From: Pedosphaera parvula Ellin514
GTDB lineage: Bacteria > Verrucomicrobiota > Verrucomicrobiia > Limisphaerales > Pedosphaeraceae
NCBI RefSeq assembly: GCF_000172555.1
Contig: NZ_ABOX02000002.1
Location: 248,001-312,000 of the forward strand
DNA length: 64,000 bases
Reading direction: 5' to 3'
Under the pieces are notes generated by a model. It saw only the letters and a list, made by a program, of their open reading frames with translations, was not told the DNA's origin and made no database searches. The first letter of the stretch is position 1, and each line of letters begins with the position of its first letter. This document shows positions 8,761 to 18,217 of the stretch, piece by piece. Made by a program: the position numbers and the translations under genes.

Positions 8761-10868
8761 TTGGCGCTCCTTTTTGTAGAGGGTGGATGGGGCAGGGTGC
8801 AGGTTAAAATTGTACCACCTTCGCGTCCCGGTTTTATCGCAATGGTGGCTCCAATTGTTCGTGCCCGGTAATTCATGAGATGGAGCCCCATGCCCGTCTT
8901 CCTGTTGTTGTCAGGAACAAATCCAATGCCATCATCCTCCACGGAAAGAATCAGTTGTGCATTTCTTTCCATAAGCCGGATGGCGACTCTCCCTGCCTTA
9001 CCGTGTTTGATGGCGTTGATGGTGGCTTCTTGTGCAATACGGTATATATGAATGGCAATGGTGGCATCCTTTACTGCCGAAATTTTGCCCATGCGGCAAT
9101 AGCAATCACAATCATAGATGTTCGACTGATGCGCGGCCAATTCTTTCAGGGCGGAAACCAATCCGCCAGCTTCGACCTGAACTGGAGAGAGGCCGCGGGC
9201 CAGACTGTGGGCCTGATCTATTGAACGGTTGAGCATGGTTTCGATTAAGCCGGCTTCGCGGGCTTGAGCAAGCTTCGATCGAGCCAGCCTTCGCTGAAGC
9301 AAACCACACTTGAACTTTATTGCCGCGAGGTATTGGCACAGTTCGTCATGCAAATCCTGTCCGATCCGTTGCTGCTCCCTTTCGCTGATTTCCAGAATCT
9401 GCCTTTCGCGTTGTCTTTGGCCGGTAATATCCCTCGAGAAGCAGCGTGCGTGAATGAAGCGGCCTTCGTCCCAAAGCACATTCAGGTCTATGACGACATT
9501 TTTGATGGATCCGTCTTTACAGCGAACACGGGCCTCGTAGTTCTGAATTCGGTTGGTTGGAAGTTTGTCCAGAACTTCGTTGATTACCTGTTTATCGACG
9601 TGAAAATGGGAAACGTGATGTCCCACGTATTCGTCCGCGCTGTAGCCGAGCATGAGAAGCTCGGCTTTGTTCGTGCGAAGAATGCTGCCGTCAGGGCCCA
9701 GCAAATGCAAACCCACCGGTGCATTATCAAAAAAGTCCTTGAGAGTGGCTTCGCTTTGGCGCAAAGCCCATTCGGCGTCCTTTCGTTCCATGGCTGCTGC
9801 CAGGGTGTTCGCCATGGCCTGAACAAAATGCATCTCCCCTTTTGAAAATATGCGTTTCTTCCGCGTGAATACGCTTAAAACACCCCATGCGTCCTTGCTC
9901 CTGGAGATGATTACCTCCATGCCGCTGACAAGTTTATGCTGCAAAAGAAATGGCGAAGGCTGGAAGCGTCTCTCCGCGGCAAGATCTTCAATAAAGATGG
10001 GCCTTCGCTTCCTTAACAAATAGATCATTTGAGAGCCGGCATCCGTTGAGAAAGTGGACTGGATTTCCCCTCTTTGGGTGGGCTTAATCGACCGCACGCA
10101 GAGCTTTTTCCTTTCGCTTTGCAGTTCTGACACAGCGCAAAAATCCGCTCTGAGAATTGTGCTCACCAAAGCGGCCGCTTCATCCATCAGGCATTGAGGG
10201 CTCGCGCCGCTGAGGGCCTGCTGCCCAAATTTGGCAATGGTCGCCTGTTGAGTTGCGTGTGACTTCAACTCCGCAGCACCACGTTTTCGATCGGTGATAT
10301 CGAGGGCCACTCCGCCTATAAAGGGACGCCCCCTTGGATCGAAGTATGGAAACTTCACAGTCAGCCAGGAATTAAGCTGGTTTTTGCCTGCTGGGCGGCT
10401 GCGAATGATCTCGGAGTTTTTTCCAGTAGCCAGGATTTCCCGATCCTCCTTGCAAATGCGTCCGGCATTTTTGCGGGAATACAAATCGAAATCAGTGCAA
10501 ACCCTGGTTGCCGACAGCTCCCTGCCGAATACTGACTGCCAGCGCTTGTTGCCATAAACGTAATTGCCGCGGTCATCTTTTATGAACGTCATCAGGGGAC
10601 TGTGGTTCATAAATAACATGAAGCGTTCCTCGCTTTCATGGAGGGCTATCTCGGTTTGTTTGCGCGCCTGAGTTTCCTCCCGCAATTGTGCGCGGATGCG
10701 GGCAAGCGTCGACTCCTGCTCTGCGAGGCGGTTTCGTAAATCCCGGCATATTGCTTCCCAGGACTCCTCATTCAGTTTTCCCTCCGCGTAATTTATTGGG
10801 GCGGGAGTCCGCTGTGCCTCGCGTGTCACCGGGAGAAAATTCTTATCCAGTTTTGACGGTTGGCTCAT
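8757..10868 (-). CDS. cytoplasmic PAS-GAF-PAS sensor histidine kinase (HisKA_3 type)
   Basis: 703 residues from the ATG at 10868. An in-frame TTG at 10928 would add 20 residues that look non-conserved, so I prefer the ATG. A short coiled coil comes first (LAEQESTLARIRAQLREETQARKQ), then PAS 1 (about 80-200), GAF (about 215-370), PAS 2 (about 375-490), HisKA_3 with phospho-acceptor H507 in QDLHDELCQYLAAI, and HATPase_c with the N box (QEATINAIKHG), G1 (DDGIGF) and G2 (GMGLHLM). There are no transmembrane segments, so it senses an internal cue. NarL-type regulators pair with HisKA_3 kinases, which matches the coupled downstream gene. It is divergent from the exopolysaccharide operon across a 455-bp gap. 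Confidence 0.92.
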   Translation of the reverse strand: MSQPSKLDKNFLPVTREAQRTPAPINYAEGKLNEESWEAICRDLRNRLAEQESTLARIRAQLREETQARKQTEIALHESEERFMLFMNHSPLMTFIKDDRGNYVYGNKRWQSVFGRELSATRVCTDFDLYSRKNAGRICKEDREILATGKNSEIIRSRPAGKNQLNSWLTVKFPYFDPRGRPFIGGVALDITDRKRGAAELKSHATQQATIAKFGQQALSGASPQCLMDEAAALVSTILRADFCAVSELQSERKKLCVRSIKPTQRGEIQSTFSTDAGSQMIYLLRKRRPIFIEDLAAERRFQPSPFLLQHKLVSGMEVIISRSKDAWGVLSVFTRKKRIFSKGEMHFVQAMANTLAAAMERKDAEWALRQSEATLKDFFDNAPVGLHLLGPDGSILRTNKAELLMLGYSADEYVGHHVSHFHVDKQVINEVLDKLPTNRIQNYEARVRCKDGSIKNVVIDLNVLWDEGRFIHARCFSRDITGQRQRERQILEISEREQQRIGQDLHDELCQYLAAIKFKCGLLQRRLARSKLAQAREAGLIETMLNRSIDQAHSLARGLSPVQVEAGGLVSALKELAAHQSNIYDCDCYCRMGKISAVKDATIAIHIYRIAQEATINAIKHGKAGRVAIRLMERNAQLILSVEDDGIGFVPDNNRKTGMGLHLMNYRARTIGATIAIKPGREGGTILTCTLPHPPSTKRSAK

Positions 10869-11323
10869 AAGAGTTGGTGGATGCTTCCGTCGAATACTCC
10901 GTGAATAATTATGAATTCGAACATTCAATTAAAATTGTTTATTCCCATGCAGAGTGGTGGACCTCCAAAGCCATCCTGCACAATTATCAGCCGTGTAATG
11001 ATGGTCTAATAATTTTCCAGGGTCTGCGGCGGAACTTCAACAGCAAGAAGGCGCATAGTGACATTGCTGAATGCTGCGCGTTTGGGTGCCTCTTATAAAA
11101 ACGCCTGATTTTACGCAGGCGATACTTATCGAAATAGCTGAAACACATGACAAATGTCAAAGAGTAAATGGAACAAAATTCAGATAGTGTGGTGCCGGAA
11201 CGATCAGATAGGGGGATGGATGATGCTGCATCGGGCGTTCCCTGAAGGCAAATTCAGGTGGGGGCCTGATTGCATCCAGGGATGGCGTATTCTAATCTGC
11301 TGCGCATCGTAATTGGAGTGGAC
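10869..11323. promoter_or_regulatory. divergent control region between the kinase and the antiterminator genes
   Basis: This gap has no supported gene. It contains: a perfect 6-bp hairpin CGCCTG/CAGGCG (11102-11121) flanked on its left by AAAAA, which read leftwards is a hairpin followed by a T run; a 5-2-5 palindrome TGACAAATGTCA (11148-11159) that could be an operator; and a hairpin CCTGAA-GGCAAA-TTCAGG (11241-11258) in the probable leader of the exopolysaccharide operon. Promoters for both directions must lie here, but I could not pick convincing -35/-10 pairs. Confidence 0.45.
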
Positions 11324-11899
11324 ATGGACAAGTCAAACAATTCAAAACAAACCTTTGGCGCAACTGACGGTGAACCGGCTTGGTATTGTGTTCGCTCAAA
11401 GCCCAAGCATGAGCATATTGCGGCGGCCAACCTGAGCAAATTGCAGGTGGTCGAGACTTTCAATCCAAGTCTACGTTCGCGCAAGGCCACACGTCGAGGG
11501 CCTGTCTGGATGACCGAATCCTTGTTCCCAAACTACATTTTTGCCAGGTTTCCATTTGAGCAGATGTTTGATGAGGTCAAGTACACCAGGGGCGTAAGTT
11601 CTTTGGTACATTTCGGCACTGGTTATCCCGAGGTTCCAGCAGATGTGATTGAAGAATTACGTCGGAACTTCCCTGCCAACGAATTGAAATTGTCATCCGA
11701 AGTGCCCACCGCGGGCGATCAGGTCACGATTACGAGCCGGGCCCTGTTCGGTTTGCAAGGAGTGGTGCTCCGGACGATGCCTGCTCAAAGGCGAGTACAG
11801 GTTTTGCTCGATATGCTTGGGCAGACCAGCGCAGTGGAATTAAATTTGAATTCTGTCGTGGTAGAAAGGCAGCCGCTGCCCTCGCAATTGCTCTCTTGA
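11324..11899 (+). CDS. NusG/RfaH/UpxY-like transcription antiterminator
   Basis: 191 residues from the ATG at 11324, chosen because GGAG lies 5 nt upstream and the homologous sequence begins soon after; an upstream in-frame ATG (11282) and TTG (11270) lack a ribosome site. The NusG N-terminal domain starts with [19 protein letters not shown] and runs through [11 protein letters not shown] and the [10 protein letters not shown] segment. A KOW-type C-terminal domain follows ([22 protein letters not shown]). Specialised NusG paralogues of this size (RfaH, UpxY, LoaP) load on RNA polymerase at the head of long polysaccharide operons. Its place as first gene of a ~27-kb same-strand locus fits that role, so it probably acts on its own operon. 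Confidence 0.88.
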   Translation: MDKSNNSKQTFGATDGEPAWYCVRSKPKHEHIAAANLSKLQVVETFNPSLRSRKATRRGPVWMTESLFPNYIFARFPFEQMFDEVKYTRGVSSLVHFGTGYPEVPADVIEELRRNFPANELKLSSEVPTAGDQVTITSRALFGLQGVVLRTMPAQRRVQVLLDMLGQTSAVELNLNSVVVERQPLPSQLLS

Positions 11900-12054
11900 G
11901 CCACAAAACGAAGTATGAGTTGCCTCAGGAAGGCTTCCGCTGTTCGTCCAGGCGCTCTGAAAGTTTCAGTCGAAGCTCCCAGTATCAACCAAGTGCGGAG
12001 CTTTATTTGCATCTGAGCCAACTATTTTCCGAATCTTCCAGCCCGGTTCAACTT

Positions 12055-13137
12055 ATGACTTCTTATAATGATATTTTGAGCTCTCTCAAAAAGGAGCCAA
12101 GAACATGGCTTATTACTGGCGTCGCGGGTTTTATCGGCTCAAATCTGCTCGAAATGTTATTGGATGCAAAACAGAATGTTGTGGGCCTGGACAATTTTTC
12201 CACCGGCAAACTACAGAACCTGGAGGAAGCTCTGCGATCGGTGCAGCCTGCCGAGCAGAAGCGTTTTCAATTCCTTGCAGGGGACATCCGGAATCTGGCA
12301 ACCTGTCGCCATGCTTGTGAAAAGGTAGACTATGTTCTCCACCAGGCGGCCTTGGGTTCCGTCCCGAAGTCGGTGGAAGATCCGATTGGAAGCAACGAAA
12401 TCAATGTCACTGGCTTCCTCAACATGCTCCAGGCGGCACGCGAAAATAAGGTGCGTCGATTTGTTTACGCGACCAGTAGTGCTGTCTATGGTGACTCACC
12501 CGAGCTCCCCAAGGTGGAAAGCAGATTAGGCAACCCGCTTTCGCCTTATGCGGTCACAAAATTGATTAATGAGTTTTATGCCGATGTGTTTACGCGAACC
12601 TACGGAATGGAGACCATTGGGTTGCGCTATTTCAACGTTTTTGGACCACGACAGGATCCTGAAGGTCCATACGCGGCCGTGATTCCGCGATGGGTGGCGG
12701 CCATGATCAAGAATGAACCAACCGTAATCTACGGCGACGGCTCCACGAGTCGAGATTTCTGCTTCGTGGCTAATGTGGTTCAAGCCAATATTCTGGCAGC
12801 GACCACTGGCAATCCGGAAGCTTTGGGAAAAGTTTTCAATGTGGCCCTCAATAGTAACATCAGTTTGATGGAACTCTTCGAAATGCTGCGCTACAAATTG
12901 GTTCGCACCTTCCCTCATCTTCAAGATTACAAGCCACGATACCTAGATTTCCGTCCGGGTGACATCCGTCATTCACAGGCAGACATCACCAAGGCTTCAG
13001 ATTTGCTTGGCTATGCTCCTACTCATTCTGTTGAAGAGGGGCTGAACACGGCTCTCGACTGGTATAGACGAAGTGTGATCACAGATGCTGATGAGCGGAG
13101 CGGACTCAACACCTCTCCTACGTTTGTGGGGGCTTGA
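12055..13137 (+). CDS. wbpP: UDP-N-acetylglucosamine 4-epimerase, WbpP-like
   Basis: 360 residues from the ATG at 12055. The frame is open upstream to 11896, but the family starts at [19 protein letters not shown], as Pseudomonas WbpP does. It is an extended SDR with G-x-x-G-x-x-G at residues 22-28 (GVAGFIG), [14 protein letters not shown], YxxxK at 165-169 (YAVTK) and a C-terminal [19 protein letters not shown]. WbpP-type enzymes interconvert UDP-GlcNAc and UDP-GalNAc (and their uronic acids). It lies 155 bp after the antiterminator stop. The partner dehydrogenase at 20457 would give UDP-GlcNAcA/GalNAcA for the polysaccharide. Confidence 0.88.
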   Translation: MTSYNDILSSLKKEPRTWLITGVAGFIGSNLLEMLLDAKQNVVGLDNFSTGKLQNLEEALRSVQPAEQKRFQFLAGDIRNLATCRHACEKVDYVLHQAALGSVPKSVEDPIGSNEINVTGFLNMLQAARENKVRRFVYATSSAVYGDSPELPKVESRLGNPLSPYAVTKLINEFYADVFTRTYGMETIGLRYFNVFGPRQDPEGPYAAVIPRWVAAMIKNEPTVIYGDGSTSRDFCFVANVVQANILAATTGNPEALGKVFNVALNSNISLMELFEMLRYKLVRTFPHLQDYKPRYLDFRPGDIRHSQADITKASDLLGYAPTHSVEEGLNTALDWYRRSVITDADERSGLNTSPTFVGA

Positions 13138-13335
13138 ACGCCATTACTCAGAAAGCGCGTCTTCATCCGTAGGGGAAGTCGGGAGTAAACGACCGGCAGT
13201 TGGCCAATCTGTCCGGGGCAAAGTGAGTGTCGCGAGCGAGAATTGCCGGAGTCTTCCATATGCCCCGTAATTATTAATTTGCAACGATTAGTTACCACCG
13301 AATTTGTTACAAGGATTTCCCGATCAAATCAATTT

Positions 13336-14607
13336 ATGATTAATGTCCCTTTCCACAAACCGAGTATTGGTCCCGAGGAGATCAACGAGGTGGTGGATAC
13401 ATTGAAGAACGGCTGGCTTACAACCGGACCGAAAGCAAAGCTCCTGGAGAAAGAGTTCGCCTGCTACCTGGCGCATCAATATGCGGTAGCCGTAAATTCG
13501 TGCACGGCCGCGCTCCATTTAGCCTTGGAAGCGATCGGGTTGCAGGCAGGAGAGTGCGTTCTGGTGCCAAGCATGACTTTTGCTGCCACTGCGGAGGTGG
13601 TCCGGTATTTTAATGCCCGACCAATACTGGTGGATTGTCGATCAGAAGATTTCAACCTGGATGTGGCGGATGCTGAACGCAGGATTCTATCTGCGTTGAG
13701 TCATGGAGAACAGATTAGAGCCATCATTCCGGTCCATTATGCCGGGCAGATCGGCGATGTTGCTGGAGTTGCTGCCCTGGCCAAGCGCTATGATTTGCGG
13801 ATAATTGAAGATGCTGCTCATTGTTGTCCTGCATTTTATCGACTGGATAATAGTGCGGTCTGGCAAACTGTCGGAACGGGAGCGGACATCAGCTGTTATT
13901 CTTTTTACGCCAACAAAGCCATCACCACGGGTGAAGGGGGAATGGCCTGCACCCATAAGTCTGAATATGCAGAACGGATGCGGGTGATGTCGTTGCATGG
14001 AATTTCGAAGGATGCGTGGAAGCGGTTTACCTCCGAGGGCTCCTGGTATTATGAGATTACCGCGCCCGGGTTCAAATATAATCTCACGGACATAGCGGCT
14101 TCCATTGGGTTGCATCAATTGCGCAAGTCAGATGATTTGCACCGGAAACGAACCTACCTTGCGAATCGATATGCCGAGCTGTTGGGTGACGTTGATGAAT
14201 TGGTGCTCCCGGTGGCACAGCCAAACCGAAATCATTCCTGGCACCTGTATGTCATCCGGCTGAAACTCGACCGGCTGCTTCTGGATCGTGCGGCTGTTAT
14301 TGAAGAACTCAAGCGTGCGGGGATAGGCGTAAGCGTCCACTGGTTGCCGTTGCACATGCATCCGTATTACCGAAATGCTTACGGCTATGAACCGGCAGAT
14401 TTACCCCGGTCGGCCCAATTGTATCCGGAAATCATCAGCCTGCCGATCTTTCCGGACATGAATGATGCGGAAGTTGAACACGTTTGCAATCAGCTCAGAA
14501 GAATCATCTCTGGGCATTTAAAGATTTCACCCAAGCTGTCCGGAAAGCTTTTAATCCATAAACCATCGAAAATAATCAAGACAGGCAATGGTGAACTCAA
14601 ACTTTAA
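13336..14607 (+). CDS. DegT/DnrJ/EryC1/StrS-family PLP sugar aminotransferase
   Basis: 423 residues from the ATG at 13336 (MINVPFHKPSIGPEEINEVV is the family start; the longer frame from 13243 is not conserved-looking). The PLP lysine is K194 in FYANKAITTGEGGM. The pocket motif EDAAHCCPA, substrate motif GFKYNLTDIAASIG and the C-terminal NHSWHLYVIRL are also present. These enzymes transfer an amino group to a 3- or 4-keto nucleotide sugar; the likely donor here is the 4-keto product of the CapD-like dehydratase at 15381. The last 30 residues after SGHLKIS look like a short non-conserved extension. Confidence 0.9.
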   Translation: MINVPFHKPSIGPEEINEVVDTLKNGWLTTGPKAKLLEKEFACYLAHQYAVAVNSCTAALHLALEAIGLQAGECVLVPSMTFAATAEVVRYFNARPILVDCRSEDFNLDVADAERRILSALSHGEQIRAIIPVHYAGQIGDVAGVAALAKRYDLRIIEDAAHCCPAFYRLDNSAVWQTVGTGADISCYSFYANKAITTGEGGMACTHKSEYAERMRVMSLHGISKDAWKRFTSEGSWYYEITAPGFKYNLTDIAASIGLHQLRKSDDLHRKRTYLANRYAELLGDVDELVLPVAQPNRNHSWHLYVIRLKLDRLLLDRAAVIEELKRAGIGVSVHWLPLHMHPYYRNAYGYEPADLPRSAQLYPEIISLPIFPDMNDAEVEHVCNQLRRIISGHLKISPKLSGKLLIHKPSKIIKTGNGELKL

Positions 14608-14638
14608 TGGCCAGGCATTTCTGAAGTTCCCATAAGGC

Positions 14639-15289
14639 ATGGACGCAATGGATAAAAAAACCAAAGAAGATGTTTGGAAACGCTGCTACGATTTGTTTTT
14701 TTCCGCAATCGGGCTGGTGTTACTCAGCCCCTTCCTCGCCTTGATCGCCGGTGCAGTAAAGATTTCGGATGGAGGACCTGTTTTCTTTCGCCAGAGGCGG
14801 GTAGGCCGGGGCGGAGAATCATTCCATATTTGGAAGTTTAGAACGATGATCGTGGATGCTGAGCGCTCCGGATTGAGCGTCACCAGGGATGGCGACGCGC
14901 GGATTACTCGCATTGGCCGGGTTCTGCGGAAGACCAAACTGGATGAACTGCCGCAGCTTTGGAATGTATTCAAAGGGGAGATGAGCTTTGTGGGGCCGCG
15001 TCCGGAAGTGCCAAAATATGTTGAACGCTACACCCCAGAACAGAAGCAGGTGCTTGCTCTTAAACCAGGTATAACCGACCTTGCCACCCTCAAATTTAGA
15101 AACGAAGAGGAACTGCTCAAATCCGCCAAGGATGTGGAACTCTTCTATCTAACGTATTGTGTTCCGCGGAAGATTGAATTGAACTTGCACTATGCCCGCA
15201 AGGCTAATCTGTGGAGAGATTCAATCATCATTTTGCAAACCCTTCTTCCGCAAAAAGCTTTTCTACAGCCCTTGGAAATTGCTGAGTGA
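14639..15289 (+). CDS. initiating sugar-1-phosphate transferase (PglC/WcaJ family, short form)
   Basis: 216 residues. One N-terminal membrane or reentrant hairpin (DLFFSAIGLVLLSPFLALIAG) is followed by the catalytic bacterial sugar transferase domain: GGPVFFRQRRVGRGG, FHIWKFRTM, TRIGRVLRKTKLDELPQLWNVFKGEMSFVGPRPEVP. These monotopic enzymes move a phospho-sugar from UDP-sugar to undecaprenyl phosphate and start repeat-unit assembly. With the CapD-like enzyme and aminotransferase beside it, a bacillosamine- or QuiNAc-type first sugar is plausible (inference). ATG at 14639, or at 14648 three codons later. Confidence 0.93.
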   Translation: MDAMDKKTKEDVWKRCYDLFFSAIGLVLLSPFLALIAGAVKISDGGPVFFRQRRVGRGGESFHIWKFRTMIVDAERSGLSVTRDGDARITRIGRVLRKTKLDELPQLWNVFKGEMSFVGPRPEVPKYVERYTPEQKQVLALKPGITDLATLKFRNEEELLKSAKDVELFYLTYCVPRKIELNLHYARKANLWRDSIIILQTLLPQKAFLQPLEIAE

Positions 15290-15380
15290 TTGGAGCCATT
15301 GAATGCTTTGATCATTTCCAGCACTCCTGGAGCTTCGAACCTATCCCGCTTACCGCCAAACGGCTTTCCATTCCAAAGCC

Positions 15381-17405
15381 ATGGACATTTATAAACTGCG
15401 GTATTTACGTCTCTTGTTAATAGTGTTGATTTATGGTGTGGTGCTGGCCAGCAGCTTATGGCTGGCCTACTGGTTGCGGTTTGACTTTGTAATTCCGCCA
15501 GATCAGCGACAGCAAATATTCCGCCACCTATTGTTCATCGTATCGTTCCAGCTGGTTGCGCTTCTGGTTATTGGACAGTTCGCCGGCCTGCTTAGCTATT
15601 TTAGCATCCCCGACCTACGACTGCTGTTCTACGGACTTGCCGTTCCACTTTGCGGTCTGCTGGGACTTTGGCACTTCAGTTTTTCGGAACATCTTCCGCC
15701 ACGCAGCATTTTATTGCTGGACTTCATTCTGGCCTTTGGCGGTCTTTCGGCATGCCGTTTGACCTTTAGATTAATCCGGGAGCGGCATCGATCCGTGCAG
15801 GGTCAGTTGCAAAAAGCCTCCATTCGAGTGGGCATTATCGGAGCGGGGGATGCCGGAGCCGCCTTGATTCGGGAACTGATTAGTAAACCTGGATTGGGGA
15901 TGCAACCCGTGGCTATTTTCGATGACGACTGTAATAAATGGCAATCCCGGGTGCATACGGTTCCGGTGGTCGGTCCTCCCGAAACCATAACTGCCATCCA
16001 GGCAAAACTACGTTTGGATGAGATTGTGATTGCGATGCCCTCTGCGCCAGCAAAGAGAATTAGAGAAATTGTCAGCTTTCTGCAGCAGTTAAAACTCAGA
16101 TTCAAGACTGTGCCCTCATTTGATCAATTGGCGACAGGAAAGGTCAGTGTCACCCAACTCCGCCCAGTCGAAATTCAGGATTTGCTTGGACGTGAACCCA
16201 TCCAATTGGAAAGGCGCAATATTGAACAGTGCCTCTCCGATCAGGTTGTAATGGTGACTGGGGCGGGGGGCAGCATTGGCAGCGAACTCTGCAGGCAAAT
16301 TGTTCAGTTTCATCCCCGGAGGGTTTTATTGGTTGATCAATCAGAAGTGCAGTTGTTCCAGATTGAGCAGGAACTCATTGAGCTGGGGAAGGGTAATATC
16401 ATTCACCCGATTGTCGCGGATATTGTGGACTGTTCACGTATGGAGCACATTTTCAAAAGATTTCGTCCTTCAGTAATTTTTCACGCCGCTGCTCATAAGC
16501 ATGTTCCCATGATGGAGTGTCAACCCGGTGAAGCCATTCAAAATAATACCCTGGGAACGGTCCACCTGGCGCAACTTGCCATGGAGTTTGAAGTGGAACG
16601 ATTTGTTCTGATCTCGACAGACAAGGCAATCAATCCTACGAGCGTGATGGGAGCCACCAAACGATTGGCAGAATTATTTGTTCAGGCTTTGCACGCGAGC
16701 AATCCCGAGGGCACAAAATTCATGGCCGTTCGATTTGGAAACGTGCTTGGTTCTTCCGGCAGCGTGGTTCCCATCTTCAAACGCCAGATTGCGGCGGGCG
16801 GGCCGGTGAAGGTTACACATCCCCAGATGACCCGCTATTTTATGACCATTCCCGAAGCTGCCAGTTTAGTGCTGCAAAGCGGGGCTCTGGGGGTGGGGGG
16901 AGAAATCTTTGTTCTCGATATGGGAAAACCAGTCAAGGTCGCAGATCTGGCAAAGCAACTCATCGAACTCAGTGGATACAAGCCAGGTGAAATCGAGATT
17001 CAATACGTGGGTCTGCGTCCAGGAGAGAAGCTTTTTGAAGAACTGCAACATGAGGCGGAAAACCTGGCGCCAACGCATCACCCAAAGATTTTGCGTTTTA
17101 CTGCCGCTCCAATGTCCCTTGAAGATATTCAGGAGCATATCAGGAAACTCATGGATGGATTGCACAGCATGGATGCAAACCATCTAAAGCTGCTAATCAA
17201 GCAGGCGGTGCCGGAATATAATCCTCATTTACTGACAAATGGTGAAATTGTTGCCTCGACCAGAACGGTAAGCATGACCATTAAGTCTCCTGGTCAGGAA
17301 AAACGACGACCGGTCAGCGCGCGATTCCCGATGATTGCGAGTTGGAATCATCCGGAGCATGAGCGTAAGGGGGAAAATGCCCCAGCAGAATCCCTCACTG
17401 TTTAA
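15381..17405 (+). CDS. CapD/WbpM-like membrane nucleotide-sugar 4,6-dehydratase
   Basis: 674 residues. The first ~135 residues hold four transmembrane helices. A first Rossmann domain starts at VGIIGAGDAGAALIREL (about 150). The SDR catalytic domain starts at VTGAGGSIGSELC (residues 292-303), continues with FHAAAHKHVPMME and has the inverting-dehydratase motif STDKAINPTSVMGATKR. A conserved substrate loop, RFGNVLGSSGSVVP, follows. Family enzymes make UDP-4-keto-6-deoxy-GlcNAc. The ~70 C-terminal residues after KLLIKQAVPEY look unstructured. It sits between the initiating transferase and the export genes. Confidence 0.92.
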   Translation: MDIYKLRYLRLLLIVLIYGVVLASSLWLAYWLRFDFVIPPDQRQQIFRHLLFIVSFQLVALLVIGQFAGLLSYFSIPDLRLLFYGLAVPLCGLLGLWHFSFSEHLPPRSILLLDFILAFGGLSACRLTFRLIRERHRSVQGQLQKASIRVGIIGAGDAGAALIRELISKPGLGMQPVAIFDDDCNKWQSRVHTVPVVGPPETITAIQAKLRLDEIVIAMPSAPAKRIREIVSFLQQLKLRFKTVPSFDQLATGKVSVTQLRPVEIQDLLGREPIQLERRNIEQCLSDQVVMVTGAGGSIGSELCRQIVQFHPRRVLLVDQSEVQLFQIEQELIELGKGNIIHPIVADIVDCSRMEHIFKRFRPSVIFHAAAHKHVPMMECQPGEAIQNNTLGTVHLAQLAMEFEVERFVLISTDKAINPTSVMGATKRLAELFVQALHASNPEGTKFMAVRFGNVLGSSGSVVPIFKRQIAAGGPVKVTHPQMTRYFMTIPEAASLVLQSGALGVGGEIFVLDMGKPVKVADLAKQLIELSGYKPGEIEIQYVGLRPGEKLFEELQHEAENLAPTHHPKILRFTAAPMSLEDIQEHIRKLMDGLHSMDANHLKLLIKQAVPEYNPHLLTNGEIVASTRTVSMTIKSPGQEKRRPVSARFPMIASWNHPEHERKGENAPAESLTV

Positions 17406-17428
17406 AATTCAAAACGGGAGTTGTCTCC

Positions 17429-18214
17429 ATGAATAAAGTTCGCATTTTTTACGCCTCCTTAGCCTGCTTGATTTGCCTCGGATTGTGGAGTTGTTCATCA
17501 ATGGACCAAGGCTATGATCCCAGGTTCAATCCTGGCGTTGCTGCGAGCCAGTCCAACGGAACCGGAACGCAGCTCCCTGGAGGAAACCTGGCAGGCAGAA
17601 CGGAAAGGCCTTCTCAACCGCTTCCGGTAGATTCCCAACTTGCAGTCCGTAAGGCGACAGGATCAAAAAAGCAGGAGATTCCTGAAGAGGTTGCAGGAAA
17701 TGCACTCGTGAATGAAAGACCCAAGCTCTCTCCTGGTGATGTGGTTGAGCTTAAGGTCTATCAAGAGGATGAACTGAGCGCCCGCGCTCGTGTGGACAAC
17801 GACGGGATGGCAACCTTTCCGTTATTAAAGCCTCTCGTCGTGAAAGGCAAAACGTTGGAGGAGGCAAGAGTCATGATCAAGGATATCCTGGCAAAGGAGT
17901 ATTTGACCGACCCACATGTTTCTCTGACGGTGGTCGAGTTTGCCAAAAGGCGATTCTCAGTCATGGGAGAGGTCAAGGCTCCAGGTTTTTATAGCATACC
18001 GGAGGATACAAACTTGAACCTGCTTCAGGCTCTTTCCATGGCCGGAGGCTATACGGCTTTCAGTAAAGGCACCCGTGTCAGGATCAAAAGAATAATCGAT
18101 GGCAGGGAAAGTGTGATGCGGGTTGATGCGCAAGCCATGGCAAATGAAAAGAACGTCAAGGTAATCACCATTCAACCCGACGATGCCATAGAAGTTGGCT
18201 CAAGCATTTTTTGA
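17429..18214 (+). CDS. polysaccharide export lipoprotein (OPX; Wza/GumB-like)
   Basis: 261 residues. The lipoprotein signal ends in the lipobox L-W-S-C with the acylated Cys22. A low-complexity linker leads to a polysaccharide export (PES) domain at about 90-165 (LSPGDVVELKVYQEDELSARARVDNDG) and one SLBB domain at about 170-255 (RFSVMGEVKAPGFYSIP ... NLLQALSMAGGYT). OPX proteins form or gate the outer-membrane channel. Its stop lies 3 bp before the Wzc-like gene, the normal partner in the export complex. Length is short compared with Wza (~380), nearer GumB-type. Confidence 0.93.
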   Translation: MNKVRIFYASLACLICLGLWSCSSMDQGYDPRFNPGVAASQSNGTGTQLPGGNLAGRTERPSQPLPVDSQLAVRKATGSKKQEIPEEVAGNALVNERPKLSPGDVVELKVYQEDELSARARVDNDGMATFPLLKPLVVKGKTLEEARVMIKDILAKEYLTDPHVSLTVVEFAKRRFSVMGEVKAPGFYSIPEDTNLNLLQALSMAGGYTAFSKGTRVRIKRIIDGRESVMRVDAQAMANEKNVKVITIQPDDAIEVGSSIF

Positions 18215-18217
18215 AAT

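Noticed and set aside
10874-11098. 74-codon plus-strand frame upstream of the kinase
   Set aside because: No ribosome site or recognisable sequence, and it overlaps the divergent control region.
11200-11323. RfaH-type ops/JUMPstart element before the antiterminator
   Set aside because: I looked for GGCGGTAG-like sequence and found none convincing; only a plain hairpin is present.
11896-12054. 53-codon N-terminal extension of the WbpP-like gene
   Set aside because: Low-complexity serine-rich sequence absent from the family; the ATG at 12055 matches the family start.
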